64,000 nucleotides of DNA, taken from contig NC_049979.1 in the NCBI RefSeq assembly GCF_000003815.2, positions 6,600,196 through 6,664,195 on the forward strand. The letters run 5' to 3'. This stretch comes from Branchiostoma floridae. Its lineage: Eukaryota > Chordata > Leptocardii > Amphioxiformes > Branchiostomatidae. This document shows, one piece after another, positions 1 through 54,612 of the stretch (within the stretch, counting starts at the first letter, position 1; each line of letters begins with the position of its first letter). The notes beneath the pieces were generated by a model. It was not told where the DNA came from. It searched no databases and was given only the letters and a program-made list of their open reading frames with translations. Made by a program: the position numbers and the translations under genes.

Positions 1-504
1 AAAAAACCTAAAATAACTTATTTTTGGAGTAAACAATGAATAAAGCGTTGATGGGGTTCTGTGGTCATATATCAAACGCACCTATGTACCAAATTTCAGG
101 TCATTTGGTTTTAATACAAGGGCATAGGAGCCAAAAATATACATTTTTAGTTAAAAATGGCCAAAAAAACTAAAATAACTAATTTTTGAAGTGGTCTATG
201 AAGAAAGTGTTGATGGTTTTTTGTGCTCATATGTCCAATGCACCTCTGTACCAAATTTCAGGTCATTAGCTTGTAATACCAGGGCACAGGGGCCCAAAAT
301 ATACATATTTTGTCTAAAAATGACCAAAAACCCTAAATATCATAAATTCTAAGGCTTCTATCAAGAAAGTGAAAAAAACGTCTGGGGGTATTTGCTATTT
401 CTACCACCCTGCCAAATTTCAGCTCATTTGGTCAAAAAATGAAAAAATTAATCCCATTTGTAGATTTGACAGGAGGAGAAGAAGAAGAAACACAGGAAAG
501 ACAA
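1..504. repeat. Degenerate satellite-like tandem repeat, about 160-bp period
   Basis: Three diverged units are seen. Each carries the block 'caaatttcaggtcat' or a close variant (near 90, 252 and 411), spaced about 160 bp, together with shared text such as 'gtgttgatgg' and 'aaaatatacat'. The array probably runs off the left edge. It ends in a purine-rich 'aggaggagaagaagaagaa' tract at about 470-490. No coding potential is credible here. The repeat family was not identified. Confidence 0.7.
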
Positions 505-542
505 TATATTGCAATCCCATACTATGTATGGATTGCAATATA
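505..542. repeat. Hairpin-forming inverted repeat
   Basis: The arms 'tatattgcaatcccatac' (505-522) and 'gtatggattgcaatata' (526-542) pair over 17 bp with one extra C in the left arm and a very short loop. It sits directly after the purine-rich end of the satellite-like array and may be that element's terminus. Function unknown. Confidence 0.65.
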
Positions 543-12544
<12,002 letters not shown>

Positions 12545-12808
12545 TCACCTCACCAACAAAGCAACTACCAACTGGCCTCTCTGGCCTTCTATCCTGGGAC
12601 CAATAACCATTGAAAGCTACCGATCAGGACCTACTAACTCTCCTAGTCCACGAGCAGGCTCCGGAAATCTGTGTTCAATCCATCAGTCTGGAGGAATTTC
12701 CACTTTTCTGCAGGAGAACCGCCACCAAACGTCTCGGACGACTAGCCGCCATTTTCATTGTACTTTGACCTGCCATAGTGTACAGAGGGTGGGGTGTCCC
12801 GGGTCCTG

Positions 12809-12830
12809 ATTGGTCCAGGGCATCACGTGA
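12809..12830. promoter_or_regulatory. CCAAT box (minus) and TCACGTGA E-box palindrome upstream of MLK
   Basis: ATTGG at 12809-12813 reads CCAAT on the minus strand, about 340 bp upstream of the MLK start. The palindrome TCACGTGA at 12823-12830 matches the core bound by USF/MITF/TFE-type bHLH-zip factors. The spacing suits a proximal MLK promoter. This is motif-level evidence only. Confidence 0.4.
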
Positions 12831-13269
12831 TCTAAACACCCCCAAAAACTTGATATGATTTGATGATGCAGAAATCCTGAAAAATAACAAGTAAACAGTC
12901 ATGTCTTACTGTTGGTTGTGCCGGAGTATATGAACGCATTCTGTCTTTGCAACGAAATAAAGAAGAAAATAACCAAATATGTTTTTCTTACATTCATTTT
13001 GCTAATTTCATCGACATCAATAGCCATATTTTAGGAAAAGTATTTTTCAAGCGTTAGTTGATCTTTGTTAACTAACGTTAAACTAAAGTACTAATAGGTC
13101 CAAAAAGATTTATGTCTGCCCTATCTTTATTCACACAGACTTGTGATTTCTGTTGCCTCACTTATGTTATTGTATTGGTAGATAAGTTGAGTTGACCAAG
13201 TCGGAAGTTACGGCCATGAACATTCAGGGAAAACGCGTGTTGCCTACTCTTTCGTCAACAACTTGAAGT

Positions 13270-13277
13270 TGACGTCA
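13270..13277. promoter_or_regulatory. Perfect CRE/ATF palindrome
   Basis: TGACGTCA, the full-length cAMP-response element core bound by CREB/ATF and some AP-1 dimers, lies about 0.8 kb from the MLK start and 2.1 kb from the PCNX start. An 8-bp motif is expected by chance about once per 65 kb, so this is suggestive only. Confidence 0.35.
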
Positions 13278-14050
13278 ACGTCGGAACGGGTCACGATATC
13301 GACGATTCAGTATGTTAGCTGATCTGTGTTGGTAAATGATTCAGGGTGTTGCTCCTACAAATTGTTGATTGCTATAAATATATACCAAACAGCGCTTGGC
13401 ACTTACAGTCAAGATCACAACGCCATTTCAAGTTGCGCGGCGGCATGATCCTAAATTACTAGTACCTTTCAAACAGATAGAGTGATGGACGCTAATTTGG
13501 CTAGATAAGTCAAAGTGTCGATAACATCGATATCAACATAAGATATCAAATGATAGGCTTCAAACCAAACCAGACAATACCTTAATTAGTTAACGAACCT
13601 AGCTACTTTTAGAAGAGAACAACAACTGGGCATTTTTAGACATAATTGCCGACCTAGGGAATGATTTTGGGCAGCTACTTGGACCTTTTTACTTTAGTGA
13701 CGCTTGCCTCCTCTGTAAGATAATGTAGGCTAAAAAAACTATTTTGCAATTTTTTTTTTTTTTTTTTGCAATGTGAAAAAACTTGAATCCTCCAAGTCTA
13801 TGAATATGATTAAAAAGAAGAATCACTATTTGAATGCTGACAAGAAATGTCTTGAGTTATCCAAAATAGGCAAAACAATTGCTTCACGCCAGTGTACACT
13901 GGTGCTCTCAAGGCACCCTTGGATTTCTTACCGGCTACTGCCATCCTCCTACCCAACCTCTATTTGGAGAATAGCCATCCGCATTGGGGCCTTCGCCTAC
14001 TTTCCAAGCAGAGGTTCTGCGCCGGCTATAGTCACAGTGTGTTGTAGTGG

Positions 14051-14325
14051 CGTGTTTTTAGACATTTTTATCAGGCTTTCTATTTTGTGCTGTTCTCTTT
14101 ATGTCTTATTGTTAAAGAAGACACAAAGAAATAGCACAAAATGATTTTTTTAAAAAGCCCGATAAACACCTAAAAACATTTCAAGCCGAAACTCTGCTTG
14201 TAGAGTATCCTTCGCCTGCATTGCTTACTCTCCAAGAAGCTGTTAGGCTCCGGTTGCGTTTTGACGTTTATCAGGCGTTTTTATCGGGCTTTCTATTTTG
14301 TACCGTTTTCTTGATGTCTCATGGC
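14051..14325. repeat. Imperfect foldback repeat with an extra direct copy
   Basis: The left arm (about 14053-14108, containing 'tatcaggctttctatttt') pairs imperfectly with 14117-14177 (containing 'agcacaaaat' and 'aaaagcccgataaacacc'). A further direct copy ('tttatcgggctttctatttt') lies at about 14279-14298. Neighbouring 'ccttcgcctac' and 'ccttcgcctgc' blocks are also repeated. It appears to be a rearranged MITE-like element in the PCNX upstream region. Confidence 0.5.
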
Positions 14326-15340
14326 CTAACGCCATGCATTGCCCTGGTGGCAGGTGGTGTACACAGGCGCCCCCTCGCGAAATTGAAAGCCTTGGGCACA
14401 GAAAGTGCAAGCTTCACAGACCGAAGTCGCGGAATGACCATTAGAATATGGCAAATGCGTAACTAGATAATGACTAGATAACTAGTAGTATCTAACTGTT
14501 ATTAGAAGTTAAATGCGACATATCCGCGCTTTTTCAAATCAGCTTTGAATGAGGACCGCTAGGGTCACCGCGAGTGATCATTTCTAATGGATAGTTTCTG
14601 TTCTCTTCGTGATTTATGAATTACACACACAATGAAAGATCTTCAAGCCTTCGTGGAATGATAAACTGGAAAGTCCGACTTTATTTGGCAACAGCCGAAC
14701 GTTTTCTAGTGACGAGTCAGTCCAGGGATGACCGTGGTATTTCCTTGGTATTACAGTTGAAAGTTTTTGAAAGTTTCTGCATACAAAGTCATTGTTTTTT
14801 CTGCTCGACTTAGTCATTTACTACCTGCAGGTTTTAAACATCTTTAATACGTCACGACTGTTTTCTAGCCTTGTTTACCACTGACTCAGTCGAGAAGAGC
14901 AGTCAGACCATTTGACTCCAGTCAGACCTGAGACATGTGAGAGAGGGAGAGGTCCGTCGTCGTGACGTATGGCACAGGGCAGAAATAGGTGCGTCAAGAT
15001 GATGACGCTTTTCCTGTTTCACAGCCCACGCAGTCCCTGAGTCCTATTCAGCACGGTCATCATCATCTTACTCAGCACGGTAAAACAATCAACACGTCGG
15101 AACAACATAATAAAGGTGTGGGAAACATCCTCTTTGAGAATACCCTATTCTACACGGCCCACTCCCGCATGGAATGCTGGGAAGTAAACTGAGACTGTCC
15201 CGTACGAGGTAACAAAATTCAATATGGCTGCCGTGATGTGGAAAAAAAGACGGTGGACCAGGAAACACTCTCCAGCATGTAGTAACGGGCTGTAGAAACC
15301 GCATTCCCACCTTCCTGAGGACCACAAGGACACAGGGTAG

Positions 15341-45773
<30,433 letters not shown>

Positions 45774-46238
45774 CCACGGGGGAACGGTACAGTACCACAA
45801 CACATCAGCTGCTGATCAACTTCATAGTTTGTCCACTTCCACGGCACAAGTTTTAGAATCAAGGATATCACTGGAAAATCAGTTTTGTCATTTGTAGTAG
45901 GTACAGATTGCTATTAATGTGAAAAAAAAGTGGCAAACATTTCCAATATGATGGATTTCTACCATGTCTTCAGATCACAAATGGAATACTAGGTTCTTAT
46001 ACATTTGATGACTGGTGTACATATCAAGGATTATCAGGCAATGTGAATTATCATAATGTTTGTGTACATCTATGGATGTTTCCAACGAGAAATTGTTGCT
46101 CACTGTAGAGAGATTGATAGTTTGTTTTAGATACAGGAAACGTTCAGGTGTGTTTGGTTAGGTTTATTGACAAAAACAGTGGCCTAGCCCTGCTGGATCA
46201 ATCAGGATGATAATTGTAAAGGCCTGCACCCTGCAGGG

Positions 46239-47146
46239 NNNNNNNNNNNNNNNNNNNNNNNNNNNNNNNNNNNNNNNNNNNNNNNNNNNNNNNNNNNNNN
46301 NNNNNNNNNNNNNNNNNNNNNNNNNNNNNNNNNNNNNNNNNNNNNNNNNNNNNNNNNNNNNNNNNNNNNNNNNNNNNNNNNNNNNNNNNNNNNNNNNNNN
46401 NNNNNNNNNNNNNNNNNNNNNNNNNNNNNNNNNNNNNNNNNNNNNNNNNNNNNNNNNNNNNNNNNNNNNNNNNNNNNNNNNNNNNNNNNNNNNNNNNNNN
46501 NNNNNNNNNNNNNNNNNNNNNNNNNNNNNNNNNNNNNNNNNNNNNNNNNNNNNNNNNNNNNNNNNNNNNNNNNNNNNNNNNNNNNNNNNNNNNNNNNNNN
46601 NNNNNNNNNNNNNNNNNNNNNNNNNNNNNNNNNNNNNNNNNNNNNNNNNNNNNNNNNNNNNNNNNNNNNNNNNNNNNNNNNNNNNNNNNNNNNNNNNNNN
46701 NNNNNNNNNNNNNNNNNNNNNNNNNNNNNNNNNNNNNNNNNNNNNNNNNNNNNNNNNNNNNNNNNNNNNNNNNNNNNNNNNNNNNNNNNNNNNNNNNNNN
46801 NNNNNNNNNNNNNNNNNNNNNNNNNNNNNNNNNNNNNNNNNNNNNNNNNNNNNNNNNNNNNNNNNNNNNNNNNNNNNNNNNNNNNNNNNNNNNNNNNNNN
46901 NNNNNNNNNNNNNNNNNNNNNNNNNNNNNNNNNNNNNNNNNNNNNNNNNNNNNNNNNNNNNNNNNNNNNNNNNNNNNNNNNNNNNNNNNNNNNNNNNNNN
47001 NNNNNNNNNNNNNNNNNNNNNNNNNNNNNNNNNNNNNNNNNNNNNNNNNNNNNNNNNNNNNNNNNNNNNNNNNNNNNNNNNNNNNNNNNNNNNNNNNNNN
47101 NNNNNNNNNNNNNNNNNNNNNNNNNNNNNNNNNNNNNNNNNNNNNN
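46239..47146. other. Assembly gap (908 Ns)
   Basis: Unknown bases. Open frames reported across this gap are artefacts of translating N. Confidence 0.99.
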
Positions 47147-47233
47147 ATACCTGTAGCATTAGTTCACTGAGGAAGATGTCAGTGAGAATGTATGAGGGCA
47201 CATGTTGAGATAGGGGTCAGGCTAAGTCATCGT

Positions 47234-47499
47234 CCTACGCAGGGACATCCAACAGCCAAACTGCCTGTCTGGATGTGTCCTGCTCTTTCAACCGTCACTC
47301 TTAGTTCCTGACCGCCCTGCTTATGAATATTAATGAGGTTACCCTTATACATGCGAGACAGCTTTTGAAAGTGGAAAGCCTATTCTCTGATTGGCTGACA
47401 GCTGGTTTGGGGGGGACATCCACAGGAGCTAAGAGTGACGGTTGAAAGAGCAGGGCACATCCAGACAGGCAGTTTGGCTGTTGGATGTCCCTGCATAGG
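47234..47499. mobile_element. Long-TIR MITE, CAGGGACATCC family (copy 2)
   Basis: The ends 'cctacgcagggacatccaac' and 'gttggatgtccctgcatagg' start terminal inverted repeats of about 65 bp that include 'ctgcctgtctggatgtgtcc' and run to 'gtcactcttag'. The interior includes 'ctctgattggctgacagctg', shared with the copy at 40072-40315. No coding capacity. Confidence 0.85.
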
Positions 47500-47915
47500 A
47501 GGGTGGCCTAACTGAGCAGAGCACAGAACCATGGTGATTCCAGTAGGCTCTGCAGGAATCTGTAGAAACTGTACAAAAAATTATAATTTATAAATATATT
47601 ATATATATATAGTGATTTTGTTCTTTTGTATGATGTACATAAAAGGCTGGACTTGTTTGTCCTGCAGACGTGTATTGCTGTACAAAGGGCTGATGGCCCA
47701 CTCAGTGGTGTACAGTCTCCCAGGTGTGGGCTGCTGCGCTTTTTTTTGGCGATGCCACAAGGGCAGAGCCATCCATTGCTATTTTTGCCATGTTAGCGAC
47801 ATTGAAGGGCATGCAGTCAATATGATAAATCTGACAGCTTTGTAGCAGCATTGTAACAAGCCTTAGGATATGTTGGTTTGCTCAGAAGAGTTCCACGGTA
47901 TGTAGCCTAAGAAAC

Positions 47916-48503
47916 ATCCTCCATAGTACAATTGAAGACGAATAAATCTTTACTTCTGGATACTTTATTTTTATACAGACGTTTCGGAAGGCGTCCGCCT
48001 TCCTTCCTCAGTGAAAAGAAAATGAAGACAAACAATTTCTTGAAACAAGGAATAATTCTTATGTTCTAAATAAACAAAAAAGGTAACGGCTAAGGTGTTC
48101 TAAAATAAACAACACAGGTAACTATTGAGGTGTTCTAACAATGTTCTAAACAAACAAAAAGGTAACTGACAAGGTTCTAGAATAATTCAAGCAAAGTAAA
48201 ATGAACTAACAAGGAATAAGATATTAAAACATGAAAAGTGTATAAATAAAAGTGTATCAATAGTTACCTGTGTTGTTTATTTTAGAACACCTTAGCCGTT
48301 ACCTTTTTTGTTTATTTAGAACATAAGAATTATTCCTTGTTTCAAGAAATTGTTTGTCTTCATTTTCTTTTCACTGAGGAAGGAAGGCGGACGCCTTCCG
48401 AAACGTCTGTATAAAAATAAAGTATCCAGAAGTAAAGATTTATTCGTCTTCAATTGTAACGATTCCTGGATGTCTAACCTTCACAAACGTATCCTCCATA
48501 GTA
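47916..48503. mobile_element. Young foldback element, probably Penelope-like
   Basis: Two 202-bp arms (47927-48128 and 48257-48458) are exact reverse complements as far as I can read, separated by 128 bp. The 13-bp direct repeat 'atcctccatagta' flanks the unit (47916-47928 and 48491-48503). Each arm carries 'cactgaggaaggaaggcgga', then 'cgccttccgaaacgtc' (plus strand in the right arm, 48373-48406). A CTGARGA, stem, GAAAC layout is known from the hammerhead-ribozyme-bearing terminal repeats of Penelope-like retroelements. The spacer and inner arms contain repeated 'gttctaaa...aggtaac' units. No reverse transcriptase is present. Confidence 0.65.
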
Positions 48504-50307
48504 GTTTCACTTGCTAACCATGTACTGAGCCAGCTGTTACTACGGAGGATGGTACTCAGGCTAGAACCTAGTAATGGGATAATGCAATTCTATGACTTAG
48601 CATTCACCTAGTCTGCAATATCATATCATGTAGTATGGTGCTCTGTCTCATGTAGATGCATACAAATTGTTGCAATCTATTCACCTGTTGCTTTTCATGC
48701 TACTTACTTTATCTACTTCTACTTATTTACTGTAGAAGTCAATTCTTCTATATCTTATTTCCTTGTGTTAGCAGTGCTTGCGGCACTTTGTGCAGATGCT
48801 TTCCAGCTTCCTCTGTCACTTCCCTTGTGTTTCTGTGGACTTTCCTACAGGCACTTAATATATTACGTCAACCATGGAAAAGAAAAGTCCAGGACTAGAC
48901 TGCTTATAGCTATAACAAAAGGCAAGAATTTATTCCTCTTTTGTATACAGAAGATATTCTGCTGAAAATCTTTTTGAGATGGTTGCTATCATTAGGAAAT
49001 GTGTTTATGCAGCAATGTAGCAAATATCTCTTCATTGAAGAAGTGCTGACAAATGCTATCTGTTCATTGTGTCCAGCACTCTTGTACAGGCCTTATTATC
49101 CGTACCCACAAATGTACAGTTGCTGAAGCATGCCAAGACCTGGGAATTAACTGTCCTACTGTTGTGAATAATTGGTAATGTAGATTGTATGATATTGACT
49201 GATGCTTTGTGAACATGGCAATCTGGCTTTCAACTTTAAGCCTGGTTTTGCTTGGAAATTACAGAATGATGCTGTTTGAATCAGATTGTGCAGAAATTGG
49301 GGATTTCCGAGCCTTATGCTGTGTGGAAGACTTCCTCAAGCCATTTCATATCTGATCTCATAGGAACACTTGAAGATTGAGCTTAGTTTACAGAGATATG
49401 AATATTAGTATGTCACTACAAGGAAGCAGATATGACTGAATTTCCATATAAAACCTAAACAATATGTAGTACCGGTAGATCTAACACATATTGTCATATC
49501 ATGAGAAGACCAGCTATACCTGTGTAACACCATAAGCTATTATATCACAGGTGTTTTTGAGATAATACCAAATGACTTTCGTATGAGGCTATGGCTGAAC
49601 CAAGCTTTGCTCACGGCCCTCACTATGCCTGGTAGAACTTCTGCATAAGGTCAACACCTCCAGAACATTTTAATCATTTACTTGTAGGTACTCGCATCAT
49701 CCTGGCCACATACCAGATCATGCCTTACTGGAGAGATTGCAATTTGACAGAGTATATGTTATGATATGTGTCGTTTGTTATTGCATTATGTTGCATGGGG
49801 CTTTTTTGCTACCAAATAAAGAGTGCAATTTTATTCCGTCGGTGCAACCAGTTTTTGCAAGATGATTGTAGTCACTGTGGTGTGAGTAGTGTGGAACTGA
49901 GCTGCTTTGTTGTCCTTACCTTCAACATACGATTGAAAAAGTATGAATATGTCTGAATGTATTTCAATACATATTTCTTGCACAAGTTTCTAAATTACCA
50001 CACAATAAAAAGGAATACTGAGTGAAAATTTGGTCTGAGTACTTGTGTCACAGATGACAATGGAAAGAAGAAGCAGATGGATGAAGAGCCTGAAGTAGAT
50101 AGGGTTAGGGAAGCATTTGAATGTTATATATTTCTTTGGGCTGTCTTTAAATGGAAGACTTACAGGTATAAGTTGCAAGAAACCAAGGTACACTCTTCTA
50201 CTCAGTAGCGTAGAAGACAAGTCAACTGAATCAATCTAAACGAGGTACACATCTGTTCGTTGGTAGCCAGCTAGGCATTTGAATGGCAACATCTAGCAGA
50301 AGTTACT

Positions 50308-50313
50308 TTTATT
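50308..50313 (-). terminator. Candidate JKAMP polyadenylation signal
   Basis: AATAAA on the minus strand, about 970 bp downstream of the JKAMP stop codon. It is a plausible signal, but AT-rich sequence gives such hexamers by chance. Confidence 0.3.
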
Positions 50314-51278
50314 GAAGCATTCCTCACCTGTAGTGATGCAGTACACCAATGGACTTAAGACTAAGATGCCACTTTTGATCCATGAAAAGGACACTGACGG
50401 AAAATGAATTCCCTTCTGCTTTAACAAATATCACTACATGGGTGCCAGCTATGCCATTTCTCTAATGTATATACATTTCTTGAGATGCATGCATGGCCTA
50501 AAGAAGACATTTTTGGTAGGCAGATCAATGGGAAAAGTCAATTACAAAAAAACAACACCAAACTATATCTTTCTGATCAGTTTCAAGTTTTATATAGTGA
50601 CTACTGAACATCAGAAGCCATAATGTACACTACATGCTGATCACATCATGAAATAAGCATACTATTGCAACAAGGGTCTATGTGTTGGTATCCTTTTCAT
50701 ATACACTGTTCTAAGCAAGTCTGATCTTTGCCGACACCATATGATGGATAACCCACAAACATGAACATGCTACCATTCATGTATATACCTATAGATATTG
50801 CACATTTCTTCTTACAACATGAAGTAAAATATTTGTCCTGACAGCCAGTCATGCCCTTAATAATATTGATACGACATACTGTATATCAGTCCTCCATACA
50901 TGGCCACTCCCAAGGTACTCTTAGACATTATGAAAAATATTTACAAGTTGGCCTACTTACTTGAGTACTACACATGTAGTAATATCTTAGCATGATCATA
51001 TACAATAATGAATGGTACATTGTACATGTTAACATCAGGAAGACTATGCACAAACACACAACTCTACCCATCCAATGGATGTCACTTTAGCAACACTGAT
51101 CTTGTGCACCTTAGGCAGTACAGGAATCCTCTTGAATCTTAAATACATGTATATATTGTTGTTTCATGGCATGAAACTGCATGTAACTGTTGGCAAAACT
51201 TTCCCAATTCCAAAAACCAACTGACAACATCACTGCATTCCCTGGCATAACCCATAAGCTTTGATTTTGTTGGGCAGA

Positions 51279-54200
51279 CTAGTGGCCTCCCTGGAACTTA
51301 CTGGGCTCTGTGAACTTGACTGTGAGCAGGTAGAAGATGGCTGGAGTGGGTGTGAGTGAGAGGAGGGGGCCATGGATCAGCGGTTCCTTCAGACCAGTGA
51401 TGGCGACGATCCCAAAGGCATGGATGATCCAGTGTCCACACAGGATCAGGATGTTCCGCTTACTGCGCACGATCTGACGGACGTTCTACAAAGATACAAC
51501 ATGTATTGCATCAAGTATAGTTCAATGTTCAGTGTCCAATCCAAACTACGAATTAAGCTTAAGACAAAGAACAGAACTATGGCTGACTGGGCTGTCCTTA
51601 ACTTAAAGGTTATTCATGAATTCAAACCATTACAAAATATGTTGCAACAATTTTGTCAGATGTTGAACATGCACCCCAGGTACTTATTCATTTGTGACAA
51701 GTTATTACATCAAAGATTCAACACAGAATAGTTAAAGAGCACTCCTTACCTGGATGTCTCTTTGAGCAAAGTACACTGCATTTGTCAGTACAGAAGCAAC
51801 AATCACGATGTATGGGAAGGCATAGTCTGTGACATAGACATACAAAAGAGAAAAATCATTATTACTTCATGACCAAGTTCTGCAAGTGTAAGCAGGCACT
51901 TGATTTATTACCCCATCTCATCCTGTCGTACCTACCATCAAACAGTCCTTGAATCAAATCATTTAGGTTAAAAGGACTTCCTTTTTTAAAAACAAAGATG
52001 TCTAGGTTCAAGTTTCACTGATTGATTCAGCTTCCAAATTTTCTGCACAGCCCAGGATTTTCAAATTTGCTGTACAAACACATCTTGAACTCACAGATGA
52101 GCCCTGCCCCTACTGCATGGATCACCACGAGGATGGGGATGAAGTACAGGGCGGCGTAGATGGAGGCCGCGCCCTTATTCTTGCACAGTCGGTTGGAGAG
52201 CAGAGGGCGGAACAGCAGCATCAGACACAGCGACACGGCGTAGTACATGAACACCATGGTGTACCTGTGGTGAGATAGAAAAATTCTTGTTCAACAAAAA
52301 TACTGCACACAGAAGAATGCTTTTGGTAAGGCCATACATGTATTCATATCACATGTAAGTACTACTACCTGTGCATTTCTTGACTAAATGAATAGTCAAT
52401 CTAAAGAATGCCAATATGCTGTCTGTGACTTTGACTTCATTTGGATCCACATTTAGCTTAAAATTTTAGCTATTAATCCTGTAGTCCTTGAAATAAAAAT
52501 ACATCAATACACACGTAACAGACATGACAGAAAGATTACAAAAATAAACACAATTAAATCAGATACATCGAACATATGTACATTACAAACGGCATAACTA
52601 TGTGTTCTAAATTTGATCAGGCTTATGAAATAGCTTGCAATTAATCTAAATCCCTCATAACTCCCAGGTGTCTGATCAATCCCATTATTATTTAGACTCC
52701 ATCAGATAAACTGTTACTCTGGCTATACAGGATTGGAACATGAAAGTACAATGTAGTAACAAAATGCTGCTAGCAGAGGTATTAATGAAAAAGTCGAGTG
52801 ATCCTACACTAAAGACTTACAGTGGATACACAGCCTCCTGTGTGCAGTACAGGGTGGATGTGTAGCCAGGATGTGGGTTGTACAACATGGTGTACCAGTC
52901 AGACAGGCGCTGTGTGTGGCAGGACCTCACACTCAGGGTACCCACTGGTTCTACCATGACGAGAGTCAGCAGTGCGGCTCCCACACACTCAATCAGCGCA
53001 GAGATGTAGAACAGAACAATACTAGAGGTGACACAAAAAAGGCACATCTGTTAGGGGCATGAAAGGACAGCAATTAATTGAGCTCTTAACATCCCAAAGA
53101 ATACCTAACAAATTATTTGGGCCCTGAACAAAGGATGAATTTCCCATGATGTTCTGTTTTGATACGGATTAAAAAAAACATCATGCCATGCCTTAACAGG
53201 AAAATACAACTGAAATGAAGAGATGCTGCAGCATGATTGGCTAGCTTCTTGATGGTAATCTCCAAGCAGATCCTATGATAGCATAAGATAGTATCAAAAG
53301 CTGCCAGAGGAGTGAAGCTGGCTGACTACACTCCTTAGCCAATTTGGTACTATCTTATGCCATCATGGGATCTGCTTGGAGATTATCTTGAAGGCACATT
53401 ATTTCAAATGTTCCCTGGAGCTGTCCTTACTTCTGTCTGTTAGAGAACCAGTCGATGAAGAACCAGTGCAGGATGATGGAGGCCACCACCATGAAGCTGA
53501 GGTACAGCCAGTCATAGAAGGATGGGACGTCATCGCAGGGCTGGCAGATGGACGACTCATCACTGATGTAGCCACGGGGACAAGCCTGGGGAGCGGGAAT
53601 GGAACAGGAGGCACATGTAGAGATGCTTTAAACTGATGTTCCAGTGGCCTGGTTAAACATCATGTCATAGCTATTGACAAGAACATTCTGTAGTACATAA
53701 TGCAAAAAAGTCATATTGACAGCAAGCACAGGAATTCCTATTAATCAGTACAAATGTACAAGTACTTCCAATTGTTGTGATGCCTAGGTGTAGAGTGTCC
53801 TTCTTACTCTTGGAAGATTGTTGGTTCCAAAAATTATCCCGACTGGGTCATTTTCTAATTTTTTTATTAATAAATCCGTTCAATAGACTAGTTGATTAGT
53901 CTTGCTCAGGGAAGTCAAATATATCATTATAAGATTAAGACTTAATATCTATGCAGCAGGAAGAGGGTTATGTAAGGGATAAAGATAACAGGTCCGTTTT
54001 TGCTATTCAGAAGATCATCTTGTCAAATAGTGCAAGAATAAATCTTACAATAATTTCACAGGAACATCCTGCCACTAGTACTAGGGATACCGTACTAGGT
54101 AATTAGCAACCTCCTTGGTAATTAGGGTACAACAAATCAATGAGGTTAAACTTACCCCACACTGGGAGTATGTGTTGTTCACCAGCAAAGCTTTGCCACA

Positions 54201-54442
54201 ATAAATTCCTGGGCATACTTGGGAGTCAGCTGGAGGGGAAAAAGAAGTACAATTTGCGTGCAAGATAATAATTTTGCAGAACAAATCCTGAATGTGATTT
54301 GTAACATTTCTTTAACACATAATTATCAACAAATACAGTCGTTTTTCCACGAGTTGTGCTTACCTTGTGCACTCCCCACACTAGCAAAGACAGACGCCAC
54401 CACAAGGCTACAAACAAAGCAAACGGTACGGCGATAATTCAT
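51279..54442 (-). CDS. JKAMP: JNK1-associated membrane protein, complete, 7 coding exons
   Basis: This is an orthologue of JKAMP (JAMP), a multipass ER membrane protein that binds JNK1 and links ER-associated degradation to the proteasome. Exons on the minus strand: 54442-54364, 54229-54156, 53585-53431, 53021-52821, 52264-52095, 51826-51750, 51485-51279; total 963 bp, 320 residues, all phases consistent. Residues 1-26 form a signal peptide (MNYRRTVCFVCSLVVASVFA). A Cys-rich luminal part follows (CPGIYCGKALLVNN, QCGACPRGYISD, CQPCDD), then hydrophobic helices from 'FYDWLYLSFMVVASIILHWF'. Family blocks include 'LSDWYTMLYNPHPGY', CTQEAVYPLYTMVFMYYAVS, SIYAALYFIPILVVIHAVGA and the C-terminal TPTPAIFYLLTVKFTEPSKF. 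The start at 54442 is chosen because it begins the signal peptide; a TTG-started upstream extension is unlikely. A plus-strand open frame over the last exon is antisense chance. Confidence 0.95.
53257..53384. repeat. 128-bp inverted-repeat element in JKAMP intron
   Basis: Left end 'aatctccaagcagatcctat' pairs with right end 'atgggatctgcttggagatt'. The inner arms 'gcataagatagtat' and 'actatcttatgc' also pair. MITE-like and non-coding, between JKAMP exons 3 and 4. No clear target duplication. Confidence 0.7.
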
Positions 54443-54575
54443 GTTTAGAGATACATTTTCCACCGATTCCGGAAAAAATATTATTGATGCACCGCCATCT
54501 TGTATCCCAGCAGCCTTCAATATAACCTTTCACCCTTATTATCGAAACCGACAGGAGGCTGTTAAACTACATCTG

Positions 54576-54612
54576 ATTGGCTGAGAATTTTTATTCCATC
54601 GTGACATCCAAT
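54576..54612. promoter_or_regulatory. Paired, oppositely oriented CCAAT boxes
   Basis: ATTGG at 54576-54580 reads CCAAT on the minus strand, toward JKAMP, about 135 bp from its ATG. CCAAT at 54608-54612 reads on the plus strand, toward DZANK1. Paired NF-Y sites are common in bidirectional promoters. No full ERSE (CCAAT-N9-CCACG) is present. Confidence 0.45.

Larger units (their letters stand above)
45774..51278. other. Convergent intergenic region between PCNX and JKAMP
   Basis: PCNX 3' UTR begins at 45774; no AATAAA was seen before the gap, so its poly(A) site is unknown and may lie in the Ns. Contents: assembly gap (46239-47146), a long-TIR MITE (47234-47499), a Penelope-like foldback (47916-48503) and AT-rich sequence. 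A minus-strand AATAAA at 50313-50308 is a candidate JKAMP poly(A) signal, giving a 3' UTR of about 1 kb. No conserved frame was recognised; a Cys-rich open frame at 47612-47845 resembles no known family. Confidence 0.6.

Noticed and set aside
46164-47208. Long open frames on both strands (333 and 345 codons)
   Set aside because: They run through the 908-base N gap and consist almost entirely of unknown residues.
47612-47845. 77-codon Cys-rich frame
   Set aside because: No family recognised, poly-T inside the frame, and location downstream of PCNX; treated as non-coding.
48374-48404. Confirmed hammerhead ribozyme
   Set aside because: The CTGAGGA and GAAAC elements fit, but an extra base precedes stem II and no convincing stem III or cleavage site is visible, so only a resemblance is claimed.
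51372-51731. 119-codon plus-strand frame
   Set aside because: It is antisense to JKAMP exons 7 and 6, which have strong family similarity and consistent splicing on the minus strand.
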